60,642 nt of DNA from Vibrio tapetis subsp. quintayensis (GTDB lineage: Bacteria; Pseudomonadota; Gammaproteobacteria; Enterobacterales; Vibrionaceae): the NCBI RefSeq assembly GCF_030409945.1, contig NZ_JAUFQV010000044.1, positions 1 through 60,642 on the forward strand, in the 5' to 3' direction. Of this stretch, positions 1-8,807 are shown piece after piece; position 1 is the first letter of the stretch; each line of letters opens with the position of its first letter. The notes under the pieces are model-generated. The model had not been told where the DNA came from and did not search any database. It saw nothing but the letters and a program-made list of their open reading frames with translations. The translations under genes and the position numbers were made by a program.

Positions 1-1
1 C

Positions 2-175
2 AAAAACCCCAATGGCACACACGTCAACGTCAAGCTCTCAGAAAAACACAATCGTGTTTTAGAGCAGTCGAAAATTCACAACAAACGCGCTAAGCGCGCT
101 GAAGCCCAAGCCCGGCTTGAGCATCACCTCGATTTGTTTGGCGTGAATTGGGAAGTACCAAAAAACAACCGGTGA
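2..175 (+). CDS. TraY/Arc-like ribbon-helix-helix protein, 3' end only
   Basis: Open reading frame entering from the left edge of the window and ending at TGA 173-175; 57 residues are visible. The segment HVNVKLSEKHNRVLEQSK followed by a basic KRAKRAEAQARLEHHL helix has the pattern of the TraY/Arc ribbon-helix-helix fold: an N-terminal beta strand, then two helices with an RSK-x-EA-x-RL type second helix. TraY of F-like plasmids binds oriT and tra promoters and sits just before traA, which is the position here. The start is outside the window. Identification rests on pattern and position only. Confidence 0.5.
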   Translation, partial: KNPNGTHVNVKLSEKHNRVLEQSKIHNKRAKRAEAQARLEHHLDLFGVNWEVPKNNR

Positions 176-735
176 TTTTTTTAGCCAAAAGGATCCCGAA
201 CAGGGATCGCTTTAGTTTGTTTTTTAAAAACGATTTTTTGTTGAGATCGCTTTTAAAAAAGCAGGAATGCAACTGGAAGCGCTAAGAATGGCGCGGGCAG
301 GTTACCCCAAGAAGGCCGAAACCCTTCCTTAATGAGACGGTGTCATAAGACGCCCCATCATTAAGAAATATGCGAAGCCGTATGCTAGGCGATGACCGTT
401 AGGGCCACCGACGGGAATGTAGCATCTGTTATTGCCAACACCACAGTAAGGGCAATCCGTGTCATTCGAGCGGTCATATCGAATAAGGCGCGGGGCGATT
501 AGAAATAACGCTTTATCGCCCCTTACCTTTCAAGCTCGCTTTTGGCTGCGATAACGAGGCAACGCCTCTTGTCGAGACAAAAGGAGTACCGCGTTAGCGG
601 AGCACTTAGCTCCATCGCAATAGAAAGGCCAGGTGAAAGGCATCGCCTGCGCGGCGCTTTTCACATGGTATTACACCCATCTTTCATGCACACCCAAGCC
701 TTAAGGCTTTTACTCATAAAAAAGGAAATCATCCC
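176..735 (+). promoter_or_regulatory. long structured leader before traA
   Basis: A 560-base stretch without a credible gene between the traY-like stop and traA. From about 279 to 613 it is almost entirely complementary arms: GCGC 279-282/291-294, GAAGG 311-315/323-327, CTTAATGA 328-335/358-365 enclosing GGTGTC 339-344/349-354 with an ATAA loop, a hairpin 368-372/379-383, ATTGCC 431-436/451-456, ATTCGA 464-469/479-484, GGGGCGAT 492-499/515-522, GAGGC 556-560/564-568, TTGT 569-572/577-580, CCGC 589-592/597-600 and GGAGC 599-603/609-613. I infer a structured 5' UTR or an independent RNA controlling pilin expression. I do not recognise a described RNA family. Confidence 0.5.
532..590 (+). repeat. 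hairpin leader repeat, copy 1 (traA leader)
   Basis: A 59-base segment repeated almost exactly at 8973-9031, upstream of traU. It contains GAGGC-AAC-GCCTC and TTGT-N4-ACAA hairpins and ends in AAAGGAG. The two differences that fall in the TTGT hairpin and next to the GAGGC stem leave the pairing intact. In each copy the repeat is followed by a further hairpin of different sequence (CCGC/GCGG here, CCACGC/GCGTGG at 9030-9044). Confidence 0.7.
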
Positions 736-1023
736 ATGAAATGTAACTCACAACGCGCTCTGGCTGTTGGCGTGGCCGTCGGGCTTGGCGCCCTCTTGCT
801 CACGCAACCCACGCTCGCCGCCGATTTGTTTGCCGGTGGCAAGCAAGCGGTCAAAGACACTGCCGGCAAAGGCTCTCTAGTCGAAACCGCCATGCTCGGC
901 ACTGGCCTACTTGGCGCCGTGGTGACCGGACTCATGACGCGTAACTGGTTCGCCGCCCTCGGCGGATTTGCCGGAGGCTCCATCCTATGGAACGTCGGCG
1001 CCCCAATGGTCGGACTCGGCTAA
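736..1023 (+). CDS. traA: TraA-type conjugative pilin
   Basis: Pilin precursor of the F-type transfer apparatus, 95 residues. It has a cleavable N-terminal signal (basic start, hydrophobic run, probable cleavage after LAA near residue 29), then a short mature pilin with two hydrophobic segments (about 50-64 and 71-90) separated by TRNWF, the usual two-helix layout. F pilin precursor is of similar size. The ATG follows AAAAAGGAAATC with good spacing. It is the first gene of a closely packed operon, traL starting 9 bases after its stop. The long structured leader upstream suggests post-transcriptional control. No traQ or traX was seen for pilin maturation. Confidence 0.85.
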   Translation: MKCNSQRALAVGVAVGLGALLLTQPTLAADLFAGGKQAVKDTAGKGSLVETAMLGTGLLGAVVTGLMTRNWFAALGGFAGGSILWNVGAPMVGLG

Positions 1024-1032
1024 GGAGATCTC

Positions 1033-1335
1033 ATGGAAGATCCTCATCAATTTTTTGCGGTCCCCAAACACATGAACAAAGGACGCCGCCTCGTCGGCTT
1101 CCCCATGGATGAAGTGCTGCCGGCCTTTGTCACCTTTGGCCTCGCGTTTTGGCTCGGACACGAAATGATTGGCATGGTGATAGCCATGGCGTGGTTCGGG
1201 GGATTGCGCTACATCAAATCCCAATACGGGGATCACATCATCGCGCAAGCCAGCTATTGGTGGGGGGCTTCCTTTATGAAGCGTGTGTTATTCACGCGCA
1301 CCCCTGCCGCCTCCAAACGCTACTGGATATATTAA
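1033..1335 (+). CDS. traL: TraL pilus assembly protein
   Basis: Small inner-membrane protein of the F-type mating apparatus (VirB3 counterpart), 100 residues. The N-terminus carries the family-like run FPMDEVLPAF, followed by two close membrane segments (about 30-60) and a basic C-terminal tail. Length agrees with F TraL, which is about 90 residues. A ribosome site AAGGAGA precedes the ATG. The gene lies between traA and traE in the canonical order, 9 bases from each neighbour. Confidence 0.85.
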   Translation: MEDPHQFFAVPKHMNKGRRLVGFPMDEVLPAFVTFGLAFWLGHEMIGMVIAMAWFGGLRYIKSQYGDHIIAQASYWWGASFMKRVLFTRTPAASKRYWIY

Positions 1336-1344
1336 AGGCCGTTT

Positions 1345-1920
1345 ATGGACAGTTTCATCAAACAAGACAAACTGGCGATAAAAAGCCTGCTCAATCTTTT
1401 TTTGAGCCTCGGCTTTCTTGCCATGCTCCTCACCAATCTGGTGCTCGGCTTTTCGGTGTACCAAGCCCTCACCCATAAAAGCCGCACCCTTGTGCCCCCG
1501 GTGATATCAAAAGCCTTCTCTTTGTCGGACTCCCAAGTGGATGCGCCCTACTTAGAGCAAATGGCCGATTACTTTTTGTATCTCAAACTCAACGTCACCC
1601 CGGGCAACGTCGGTCGGCAATACGGCCAACTGCTGGAATACGTGGACGAAGGCAGTTGGGCCAGCTTTCAACCCAATCTGCTACGAGAAGCGGGCGCCAT
1701 CAAAAAGGGCAACATCAGCAGCCAGTTCGCCGCAAGCACGTTCACGGTAAACCTTGATGCGTTGAAAGTGCGCGTAGAAGGAGACTTAACCAAACACGTT
1801 GGAAAACGCGCACTGCCGTCAGAGCACAAATGGTATCAAGTCAACCTGACCTACCACCATGGCGTACTCGCCCTTCAATCCATCCAAACTCTAGAGGCCA
1901 CCGACCATGCCACGCCCTAA
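1345..1920 (+). CDS. traE: TraE pilus assembly protein
   Basis: Inner-membrane component of the F-type secretion channel (VirB8-like), 191 residues, matching the usual TraE size. One membrane anchor lies near residues 17-38, followed by a periplasmic domain; the segment after ALTHKSRTLVPPVISKAF is typical of the family. The start was chosen because it follows traL by 9 bases. Its end overlaps the start of traK by 14 bases, implying coupled translation. Confidence 0.88.
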   Translation: MDSFIKQDKLAIKSLLNLFLSLGFLAMLLTNLVLGFSVYQALTHKSRTLVPPVISKAFSLSDSQVDAPYLEQMADYFLYLKLNVTPGNVGRQYGQLLEYVDEGSWASFQPNLLREAGAIKKGNISSQFAASTFTVNLDALKVRVEGDLTKHVGKRALPSEHKWYQVNLTYHHGVLALQSIQTLEATDHATP

Positions 1921-2674
1921 TGTCTTTCCCCCAACGCGCACACGGTTGTGCTTACTGCTCTTTCTCTTGACCGCTCCGTTCATGGCGCAGGCGCAAAACG
2001 CAGAAAAAGTGACCTACCCCTTTAGTAATGGCGACACCATCCCTTTGTCTCTGTCTTCCATTAACCTCAACCGGCTCGTGGTGGCCAACGACCGAATTTT
2101 ATCCATCGTGTGTCCGCAAGGCTTTTGCACCTCATCGGGCAACCAAAAAGACGCCTCCGGCTCCATCACCTTAAAAATCAACATTGCTCTGCCCTTTACC
2201 GCGCATTTGACCACCGAAAAAGGCCGCTTGTTCGCGCTGTTCATCAGTCCCAAAGCCACCCCGGGCTTCGTGTCTGAATTTACTTGGGCGCAGTCTCATT
2301 TAGAACAAGACAGCGTCATGCAAACCAGCGCCGATTACCCCAAGGGCTTAACACGACTCACCAAGGCCATGATGCGCTTTGTCCATGATAAAGCGCCGAT
2401 TGAGGGATTTAGCCAGCACCCGGTAGATCCGACGACGTTACCAGACGATGACGCAGCGCTGGCCGTCATCCCCACCACCGTGTTTGTCGGCCGCGATTAC
2501 TCGGGCATCATTTACACCCTGCGCAATCAAACCCAAACCCTTATGACGCTCACCACCGCGCAATTTTACAGCGATTCCGCGCGCAGTGCGGCGCTTGAAG
2601 CTTACGAGCTGGCTCCTGGGGCCAGCACCACCTTATACCTCATCACCGGGGGAGGCGCCGCGCATGTTCGATAA
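1907..2674 (+). CDS. traK: TraK outer-membrane-complex protein
   Basis: Periplasmic secretin-like protein (VirB9 counterpart) that forms the outer-membrane core with TraV and TraB; 255 residues. A signal peptide is visible (hydrophobic run ending FMAQAQ near residue 30). The mature N-terminus contains the VANDRILSIVCPQGFC segment typical of TraK. The gene overlaps traE upstream and traB downstream by 11 bases, a tight translational arrangement. Confidence 0.88.
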   Translation: MPRPNVFPPTRTRLCLLLFLLTAPFMAQAQNAEKVTYPFSNGDTIPLSLSSINLNRLVVANDRILSIVCPQGFCTSSGNQKDASGSITLKINIALPFTAHLTTEKGRLFALFISPKATPGFVSEFTWAQSHLEQDSVMQTSADYPKGLTRLTKAMMRFVHDKAPIEGFSQHPVDPTTLPDDDAALAVIPTTVFVGRDYSGIIYTLRNQTQTLMTLTTAQFYSDSARSAALEAYELAPGASTTLYLITGGGAAHVR

Positions 2675-4172
2675 CACCAAAGACCGATTAAGCCGCGTGG
2701 GACGCGCCTTCTTTAAAGACCGTGACGGGGACTTTGACCAAGGCGAGCGCATCAATCAAGCCACGCACTCCCGCAATCTCATCATCACTCTGGTTATCTT
2801 GGCGGCGCTCGCCTTAGCGGGCGCGCTGGTCTGGCAAATGACGCGAGAGGCCACCTCGGTTGAGCCCGTCACCCAAGTGGGCTTTGGCGCCGTGGTCGGG
2901 GATGACTTCACCGAAAAAGACAACCAATCCGCCCTCACCGCGCAGCAGCTTAAAATCAACCAGCTAGAGCAATCCCTGACTAAATTTGAAAGTACGCTGT
3001 CCCGCTTTGGCGACAGTCTCGCAGCGGAGCTTGAAAACATCGAGCAGGCGAGCGCGCGCAATCAAAGCTCGACCTTAAGTGAGCTTGAGCGAAAAATGCA
3101 AGACAAGTTAACGGAAATCGACGCCCTCAAAACGCAACTCACCACGCAGTGGCAAGAGGCGAAGAAACCGGCAGGCCAAGGCGCGTCAGCCGACGTCTAT
3201 TCTGGCCGAAATTTTGGGGAGTATGCCCTGCCACCTCGCCCGTCTGTTCGTGATGGGCAAGACAACCCGAACATGGCGGACTTTCAATACCAAGGCAAAG
3301 ACAACGTCGCGTTTGCCGCGCAAGGCTTTGACAGCTTCGAGTTCACCTGGGCGGCCAGTGAGCAAGAACGCGCCCCTCGGCGCACCGTTGATAACTACGT
3401 GCCAACCGGCACCTTTGTGACCGCCGTCGTCACCGGGGGCGCGGATGCGAACGCCGGCGTCTTAGGCCAAGGCGATACGGCGCCGCTGGTTTTCCAAACC
3501 CTGAACGCCGGCATTTTACCAAACGGTAAACCGTCAAAATTACGCGACTGCACCGTCACCGCCTCCGTTTATGGCGAAATCTCGTCCAGTCGCGGCATTG
3601 TTCGTACCCACCGTTTGAGCTGCATCCAACCAAGCGGGGACATCTTAGACGTGCCCGTCAAGGCCACCGCGTTTAACTTTGGTCGCAACGGCATTCGCGG
3701 AACGACGATATTGAAAAACGGTCAAATCGTTAAAATGGCCGGGATATCAGGCATCCTTGAAGGGTTAGGCGGCGCCGGAAAAGCCCTCTCTCAGACCACC
3801 ACGCCGACCGCGTTAGGGCCAAGCAGCAGCGTCAGCACCGACAAAATCGGCCTGAACTTACTGGGCAATGCCACCCAAAGCGTCGGCAGCAAACTGGCCG
3901 ACTATTACATCCAATTGGCGGAGTTGTATCACCCCATCGTGGAAGTCAACCCGGGCGCCATCGTGAACCTGGTGTTCTTGGAAGGGTTCCCGCTTGATCC
4001 GGTTCTGGCGCAAGCCTACGAAACCGAACTGAAAGAAAAAGCGCAAGCCGCTTCCAATACCAACCACATCATGGACGTCATCACCAATGCGCCCACGAGC
4101 GCCATCAACCCCCTCGCCGATAAGCTCACTCAACAAGGGCTTAACCAAACCGGCTTTGGACGACAGGAGTAA
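2664..4172 (+). CDS. traB: TraB pilus assembly protein
   Basis: VirB10-like protein that spans the envelope and links the inner-membrane ATPases to the outer-membrane core; 502 residues. Visible parts are a short cytoplasmic start, one membrane segment near residues 33-53 (LIITLVILAALALAGALVW), a coiled-coil region about 85-150, then a C-terminal domain. I start it at ATG 2664 because GGGGGAGGCG precedes that codon; the open frame extends 26 codons further back but only inside traK. It overlaps traK by 11 bases and traV follows after 3 bases. Confidence 0.88.
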   Translation: MFDNTKDRLSRVGRAFFKDRDGDFDQGERINQATHSRNLIITLVILAALALAGALVWQMTREATSVEPVTQVGFGAVVGDDFTEKDNQSALTAQQLKINQLEQSLTKFESTLSRFGDSLAAELENIEQASARNQSSTLSELERKMQDKLTEIDALKTQLTTQWQEAKKPAGQGASADVYSGRNFGEYALPPRPSVRDGQDNPNMADFQYQGKDNVAFAAQGFDSFEFTWAASEQERAPRRTVDNYVPTGTFVTAVVTGGADANAGVLGQGDTAPLVFQTLNAGILPNGKPSKLRDCTVTASVYGEISSSRGIVRTHRLSCIQPSGDILDVPVKATAFNFGRNGIRGTTILKNGQIVKMAGISGILEGLGGAGKALSQTTTPTALGPSSSVSTDKIGLNLLGNATQSVGSKLADYYIQLAELYHPIVEVNPGAIVNLVFLEGFPLDPVLAQAYETELKEKAQAASNTNHIMDVITNAPTSAINPLADKLTQQGLNQTGFGRQE

Positions 4173-4175
4173 CAC

Positions 4176-4556
4176 ATGAAGCGCATCATAATGAGCCTCA
4201 CTTTGCTTACCTTATCCGGCTGCGCCGCCGGATTGGATGGCGACTACGGCTGCAAAAAAATAGGCGGCACATCGAGCTGTACCACCATGGACGACATTCG
4301 AAACAACCCTTACGGTCATGCCGGTCAAGACCATGGCGACGCCATCTTGACCCCCACCACGCCCGCCTCTTTTACGCTGCTGCCAAGGCGAGACCGACAC
4401 GGCCAGCCGACACGAAGCCGTGAGCGAGTCAAAAAGGTAACCATTTTTCCTTTTAAAGACCAAGATAACGACTACGTTGACACCATGGATGTGTATTTCG
4501 TGCTGGACGACAGCCAATGGTCAGGGCGCCCCGCGCCGGCCATTTGGCAAGATTAA
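4176..4556 (+). CDS. traV: TraV outer-membrane lipoprotein
   Basis: VirB7-like lipoprotein of the F-type outer-membrane core, 126 residues. It has a lipoprotein signal with lipobox LSGC (Cys15) followed by AAGLDGDYGCKK. The GxxxxYGC-type Cys pattern after the lipobox is typical of TraV. The C-terminal DQDNDYVDTMDVYFVLDDSQW segment fits the family. It begins 3 bases after traB. Confidence 0.85.
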   Translation: MKRIIMSLTLLTLSGCAAGLDGDYGCKKIGGTSSCTTMDDIRNNPYGHAGQDHGDAILTPTTPASFTLLPRRDRHGQPTRSRERVKKVTIFPFKDQDNDYVDTMDVYFVLDDSQWSGRPAPAIWQD

Positions 4557-4568
4557 AAGGAGAAAGGA

Positions 4569-4931
4569 ATGCAATCCTTCATAAAAAAGGCGTTCATTGT
4601 CGCCATGCTCCTTTGGGGCGCTCTGTTAATGAGCGCCTTAGCCCAAGTGGCGCAGTACGTGCTCAGCACGAACTCAGCCAGAGCCCACACCTATACGGTT
4701 TATCTTGAGCATCAATCGTGGTCTCATCAACGCCGCATTGACGCCTTACGCGAGCTAAAGCGGTGCGAACTCGGGCAACCTATCAGCGAAGACGCCACAC
4801 ACCCAATCATCAAACCCGTTAACCTCTACGAGTGCCTCAACAAAAAAGGCTTCAATGAACTCTCGGCCGCCATTAAGCGCTCCGATGAGGCCATGATGCC
4901 CGTCAGTTGGCCCTTATCCCTTTTCTGGTAA
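4569..4931 (+). CDS. hypothetical transfer-operon protein with one membrane segment
   Basis: 120 residues. One hydrophobic segment near the N-terminus (about residues 7-31) could be a membrane anchor or an uncleaved signal; the rest is soluble with two Cys. It has a good ribosome site (AAAAGGAGAAAGG) and lies 12 bases after traV and 15 bases before traC, so it is part of the operon. F has small variable orfs at this place (traR, trbG and others), but I see no similarity that justifies one of those names. Confidence 0.75.
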   Translation: MQSFIKKAFIVAMLLWGALLMSALAQVAQYVLSTNSARAHTYTVYLEHQSWSHQRRIDALRELKRCELGQPISEDATHPIIKPVNLYECLNKKGFNELSAAIKRSDEAMMPVSWPLSLFW

Positions 4932-4946
4932 CCCCACGGAGTCTCC

Positions 4947-7496
4947 ATGTTTTCTCAATCCACCTCCGGCTTATCCCGCCTCTTTACCGAGGCCAAAAAA
5001 GCGCAAAACCACTTACACCATGAACTGCCTTATCGAGAGCATGACGCCATTGACCGCGTTTTTCGCAATCAACACGCTCAAGGCTTTGGCTTTCGCCTCA
5101 GCATTCTGGGCGGCGCCAATGACACCATCATTCAATCGCTCAACAAATTGGTGGCCGATTTACCGCAAGGCGACAAATGGGACTATCAATTGCAACTGTT
5201 TGGCCACAATCGAGTGGCGCATTATCTGGAAAGCAACGAAGCCTTACTCAGTAAACGCGGCGGCGTGTGCGCGAAAATGGCAAGAGATGACGCGACTTAC
5301 GCGAATTACGCTGCCCAAGCCGGCTTTTTTCATCGACAAAAAAACAGCCATTTCGATTTACGCGATTATGATGCGTTTATGTTTGTCTCCACCTGCGAAG
5401 ACGAACCCCAAGCCTTGCTGGATGCGCGCATCACGTTAGAGACCGGGTTAATGCAATTGGGGTTTGATTTGCAACCGCTGACCCCGGAGGCGCTGCTCAC
5501 TCACGTGGGCGATGTGCTTAATTTTGACCCCAATCAAGACCGGCCACAGCTCAAGTCTTATCACCCTTTGGAGTCACTGCACCGCCAAGCGCTCGCCCCT
5601 GACACGGAAATGATGACGCACCGTGAGTACATTGACACGCGCCACACCAACGACAAGGGAGAAGAAACTCGCGGACGCATTGTGAACATGGGCTTATCCA
5701 AACTGCCCGGAGACTATCGTTTGTACGCACTGCCGGAGTGTTTTTCGTCGTTAAGAAACGTCTCCCGCTCCATCAAATGCCCCCATATGCTGACGCTCAA
5801 CTTTCGTCATGAGCCCACCGGCAAACAAAACGCCAGTAATGATGCCAAAATCAAAGATTTGACCAAAACGGTGGAGTCAAAAATGGCGCTATTAGCGCCG
5901 ACCGCTAAAGACGAGCTGGCTGAGCGCAAAGCGATTCAAGCCGGATTGCTCGGTAAATCCTTTACCATCGCCAGCATGGTCTTGACCGTCACGCTGTTCA
6001 CCAACCGCAAGGAAGGAAAACAGCACACCCAAGCGGCCAGAGAAGCGTTCAGTAACGCCGGTCTCGATATCGCCCCCCTCAAAATGCTCCAGCCTCAAGC
6101 CTTACTCAGCATCCTGCCCTTCATGATGAGCGAAGGGCTTTGGGAAGATTGCAAGCGGGTCGGCCGCACTCGCACCGTGAAAAGCTCCAACCTAGTGAAT
6201 TTTTTCCCGGTGGTACTGGACTTTCGCCAGCTCAAAGGCGGCATGCTGCTTCCGACCATGCGACAGCAAATTTCATTTTTTAACCCCTTTACCTGCGGCA
6301 GTGATAACCAGAACATTGCCCTGACGGGCGGCTCAGGGGCGGGCAAAAGCTTCTTTGTCCAAGAGATGGCCGAGAACGTGTACGCCATGGGGGGCAAAGT
6401 GTGGATCCTTGATAAAGGCGCCAGCTACAAAAAGCTCACCTTAAGTTTGGGCGGCACTTACATGACCCACAAAAACATTTACTTAAACCCGTTTACTCAC
6501 TTAGGAAAAATGGCCGACGCCCAATTTGAGTTTGTGGACGACGACGGCACCGCGGTGGATCCGATGATGGAAGCACTGGACAACATCACCGCCTTATTCG
6601 CCACCATCGCCTCGCCTTATGCGCCCCTGTCTACGTTCCAACAAAGCGTTTTGGGCGACGCCATTGTCCAAGCGTGGGAAGCCAAAGGCGTAGACACCTT
6701 GGTGGATGATGTCAGGGATGCGCTCATCGACATTGCCGGTGAAGAGCAAGACCGCCGCATCAAAGACATTGCGGTGCAACTGAAAAAGTATGGTACTGAT
6801 GGCACGTATAGTGATGTGTTTAACAAGCCGTCCATGCTCGATCCTAAAGTAGAATTCACCACCTTGGAGTTAGACGGGTTTCCGCCTGCGGTGTTAAGAC
6901 CGGTGATTTTCGCGCTCATGGTGTCGATTAATCAGCAAATGTACTTATCCGGCTCTCGCTCTACCCCGAAGCTGTGCATCATTGAAGAGGCGTGGAGCTT
7001 GTTGAGTGGCGCCAACGAGCAGGCGCGCGAGTTCATTAACACCGGCTATCGCACCGCTCGAAAATTTGGCGGCGCGTTTTGCACGGTCACGCAAGGCATT
7101 GAGGATTTCTTTAGCAGCGAAGAAGCCAAGGCAAGCTACAACAATTCCGACATTCATATCTTATTACGACAAGGAGCCGGCTTTGATAACTACCTCACCG
7201 ACAACCCCAACGTGTTCTCCTCCTTTGACCAAGCCATCATCAAGGGGTTTGAGCGATCCAGCGACGCGGGCTACAGCTGCGCGCGCATCAAAGCGGGCGG
7301 ACACGTTACCTACCACCGATTTTTCGCCTCCCCCGTTAAACGCGCCATGCTCTCCACGGAGCCTCACGAGTTTGAGTATTGTGAAAACTTGGTGCAAGCA
7401 GGCCACGCTTTGGAGGCGGCCATTGAGCAAACGTCCATGCACTTTTACGGCGATGAAATCCACGCCTTCCAGCAAGCCATACAGCAAGCGCCGTAA
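4947..7496 (+). CDS. traC: TraC transfer ATPase (VirB4-like)
   Basis: Cytoplasmic ATPase that powers pilus assembly in F-type systems; 849 residues, the family's usual length. Walker A is GGSGAGKS at 461-468. Walker B is LCIIEE at about 676-681, followed by AWSLL. The C-terminal RTARKFGGAFCTVTQGIEDFF segment and the N-terminal TraC domain are characteristic. Start ATG follows CACGGAGTCTCC. The end overlaps the inferred traW start by 44 bases. Confidence 0.93.
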   Translation: MFSQSTSGLSRLFTEAKKAQNHLHHELPYREHDAIDRVFRNQHAQGFGFRLSILGGANDTIIQSLNKLVADLPQGDKWDYQLQLFGHNRVAHYLESNEALLSKRGGVCAKMARDDATYANYAAQAGFFHRQKNSHFDLRDYDAFMFVSTCEDEPQALLDARITLETGLMQLGFDLQPLTPEALLTHVGDVLNFDPNQDRPQLKSYHPLESLHRQALAPDTEMMTHREYIDTRHTNDKGEETRGRIVNMGLSKLPGDYRLYALPECFSSLRNVSRSIKCPHMLTLNFRHEPTGKQNASNDAKIKDLTKTVESKMALLAPTAKDELAERKAIQAGLLGKSFTIASMVLTVTLFTNRKEGKQHTQAAREAFSNAGLDIAPLKMLQPQALLSILPFMMSEGLWEDCKRVGRTRTVKSSNLVNFFPVVLDFRQLKGGMLLPTMRQQISFFNPFTCGSDNQNIALTGGSGAGKSFFVQEMAENVYAMGGKVWILDKGASYKKLTLSLGGTYMTHKNIYLNPFTHLGKMADAQFEFVDDDGTAVDPMMEALDNITALFATIASPYAPLSTFQQSVLGDAIVQAWEAKGVDTLVDDVRDALIDIAGEEQDRRIKDIAVQLKKYGTDGTYSDVFNKPSMLDPKVEFTTLELDGFPPAVLRPVIFALMVSINQQMYLSGSRSTPKLCIIEEAWSLLSGANEQAREFINTGYRTARKFGGAFCTVTQGIEDFFSSEEAKASYNNSDIHILLRQGAGFDNYLTDNPNVFSSFDQAIIKGFERSSDAGYSCARIKAGGHVTYHRFFASPVKRAMLSTEPHEFEYCENLVQAGHALEAAIEQTSMHFYGDEIHAFQQAIQQAP

Positions 7497-8190
7497 CGCT
7501 TGCCTTTTGGCCGCGCTTTGGGTAAGTTTGTTGTGGGCAGGGGCAACCACTAACAGTCAGGCCAAGGATTTTGGCCTGGTTGCCCCCGCCTTTCCCATTG
7601 GGGAAATCGACATGCTGGAGTGGATAGAGCACCGTTTAAAACAGTTTGAGGCCAACGGAAAGATGGCCGACCTACAAGACACGTTCACCCAACGGGTGAA
7701 AGCCAGCATCCAAACCCCCACGCCCGTCCAAGGGCTGTTAACCACCACGTCGCCGCGCACCTTTTATGTGGATCCCAGCGTGACGTTAACCAAAGACTTA
7801 CTCGTTCCCAATACGGGCCAGCGCATTGCCAAGGCGGGCACGCGCATCAACCCGTTCGATCCGACAACGTGGCCAGCCATTGACGGTCAATCGGTCTTAC
7901 CCAATTTTGAATTGAGTAAAGTATTGGTGTTCTTTGATGCCCGCGATGCCAAACAGCGGCGATTTGCCAGTCAATACACCCACACCAAACCGATAAAATG
8001 GGTGCTCACTGGGGGCAGCCCTAACGCCATGGCCGCCTTAACCGGTCAGCAATACTATTTTGCGCAGCAAGGGTTTCTCACCAAGCAATTGCACATCACT
8101 CACCTTCCCGCCATCGCCTATCAAGAAGGCACACGCTGGCGCATCGACGAAGTGGATGTCTCAGGCTTACAACCCCTGGAGATAGAGTAA
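7453..8190 (+). CDS. traW: TraW pilus assembly protein
   Basis: Periplasmic protein needed for F-type pilus assembly; 245 residues from the start I prefer. ATG 7453 gives a basic stretch (KRRNA) and a hydrophobic signal ending near SQA, then KDFGLVAPAFPIGEIDMLEWIEHRL, the typical mature TraW start. The open frame runs back into traC, but the longer version has no signal peptide, so the internal start is better. In F, trbI precedes traW; no trbI is seen here. The C-terminal VLFFDARD...ALTGGSP pattern fits TraW. The stop overlaps the next ATG (TAATG). Confidence 0.88.
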   Translation: MKSTPSSKPYSKRRNACLLAALWVSLLWAGATTNSQAKDFGLVAPAFPIGEIDMLEWIEHRLKQFEANGKMADLQDTFTQRVKASIQTPTPVQGLLTTTSPRTFYVDPSVTLTKDLLVPNTGQRIAKAGTRINPFDPTTWPAIDGQSVLPNFELSKVLVFFDARDAKQRRFASQYTHTKPIKWVLTGGSPNAMAALTGQQYYFAQQGFLTKQLHITHLPAIAYQEGTRWRIDEVDVSGLQPLEIE

Positions 8191-8717
8191 TGGCAACCCA
8201 AAAACGATGGAAAGGATTTTGCTATGACATGGTATTCATGTTGATTGAATTGCTCAAAAACATAAAGGCGTTATTGTTTGAATTTCTGATGGCCCCCATC
8301 ATTCAATACAGACAGCCTTACCATGTTATAGACAAGCACATCAAAGCCGCCGTCCAGCAATTAAACGCCATTGATGGCGTTGAAACTATCGCGTCTTGCC
8401 ATGGCCACTTGTACGGGCACATTGAACCCCCCTATGTCTACTTTAAAGCCCCTGTACACATAGCCATTCATCTGCATCAACACCTTTGGAGCGTGGCTCA
8501 ATTTAAGTCTATTCCCTGGGTGATTGAAGGGAAATTCAACCAAGAATGTGAGTTATGCTTTCGGCTGACAAGCCCACCTTACGATAAAGCCTACCACTAC
8601 TTTTTCTCACGCCTCTGGCGATATGGATACCAAAGACGTGAACTTGAGCAATCCATGCGCGAGCTAGCCTATGAAATTGAAGTCGCCAGCCGCTCTCTCA
8701 AGAGCAAAATAAACTAG
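8190..8717 (+). CDS. hypothetical transfer-operon protein, 175 aa
   Basis: Unrecognised. The ATG overlaps the traW stop by one base (TAATG), so translation is probably coupled. The N-terminal part has a moderately hydrophobic helix (about 14-35). A conserved-looking middle block, IASCHGHLYGHIEPPYVYFK, contains one Cys and clustered His that could bind metal. The C-terminus is helical and charged. No F tra gene corresponds in position or sequence. Confidence 0.7.
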   Translation: MATQKRWKGFCYDMVFMLIELLKNIKALLFEFLMAPIIQYRQPYHVIDKHIKAAVQQLNAIDGVETIASCHGHLYGHIEPPYVYFKAPVHIAIHLHQHLWSVAQFKSIPWVIEGKFNQECELCFRLTSPPYDKAYHYFFSRLWRYGYQRRELEQSMRELAYEIEVASRSLKSKIN

Positions 8718-8807
8718 AACCCCAATAGCCGCTATCACAGCTAAGATATTTTTATTTCGCTGTTTATAAAAGGGGGCTTTCGTATCGTTCTCTTGTGCCA
8801 TTCTCAT
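8664..8807 (-). CDS. possible tiny membrane protein, minus strand
   Basis: 47 residues from ATG 8807, preceded by AAGGTGG on the minus strand: a polar start (AQENDTKAPFYKQ) followed by one membrane helix (ILAVIAAIGVLVYFALE). It is antisense to the operon and overlaps the end of the previous gene. Listed because two similar minus-strand single-helix ORFs occur at 13.7 and 15.1 kb, but the evidence is weak and it may be chance. Confidence 0.28.
   Translation of the reverse strand: MRMAQENDTKAPFYKQRNKNILAVIAAIGVLVYFALERAAGDFNFIG

Noticed and set aside
311..341. Hammerhead-like pieces (CGAAAC near an AATGAGA run) in the traA leader
   Set aside because: The CTGATGA core is absent and the order of parts does not match the ribozyme.
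542..739. 65-codon plus-strand frame in the traA leader
   Set aside because: Runs across the hairpin array and the traA ribosome site, has no convincing start signal, and its sequence is explained by the structured leader.
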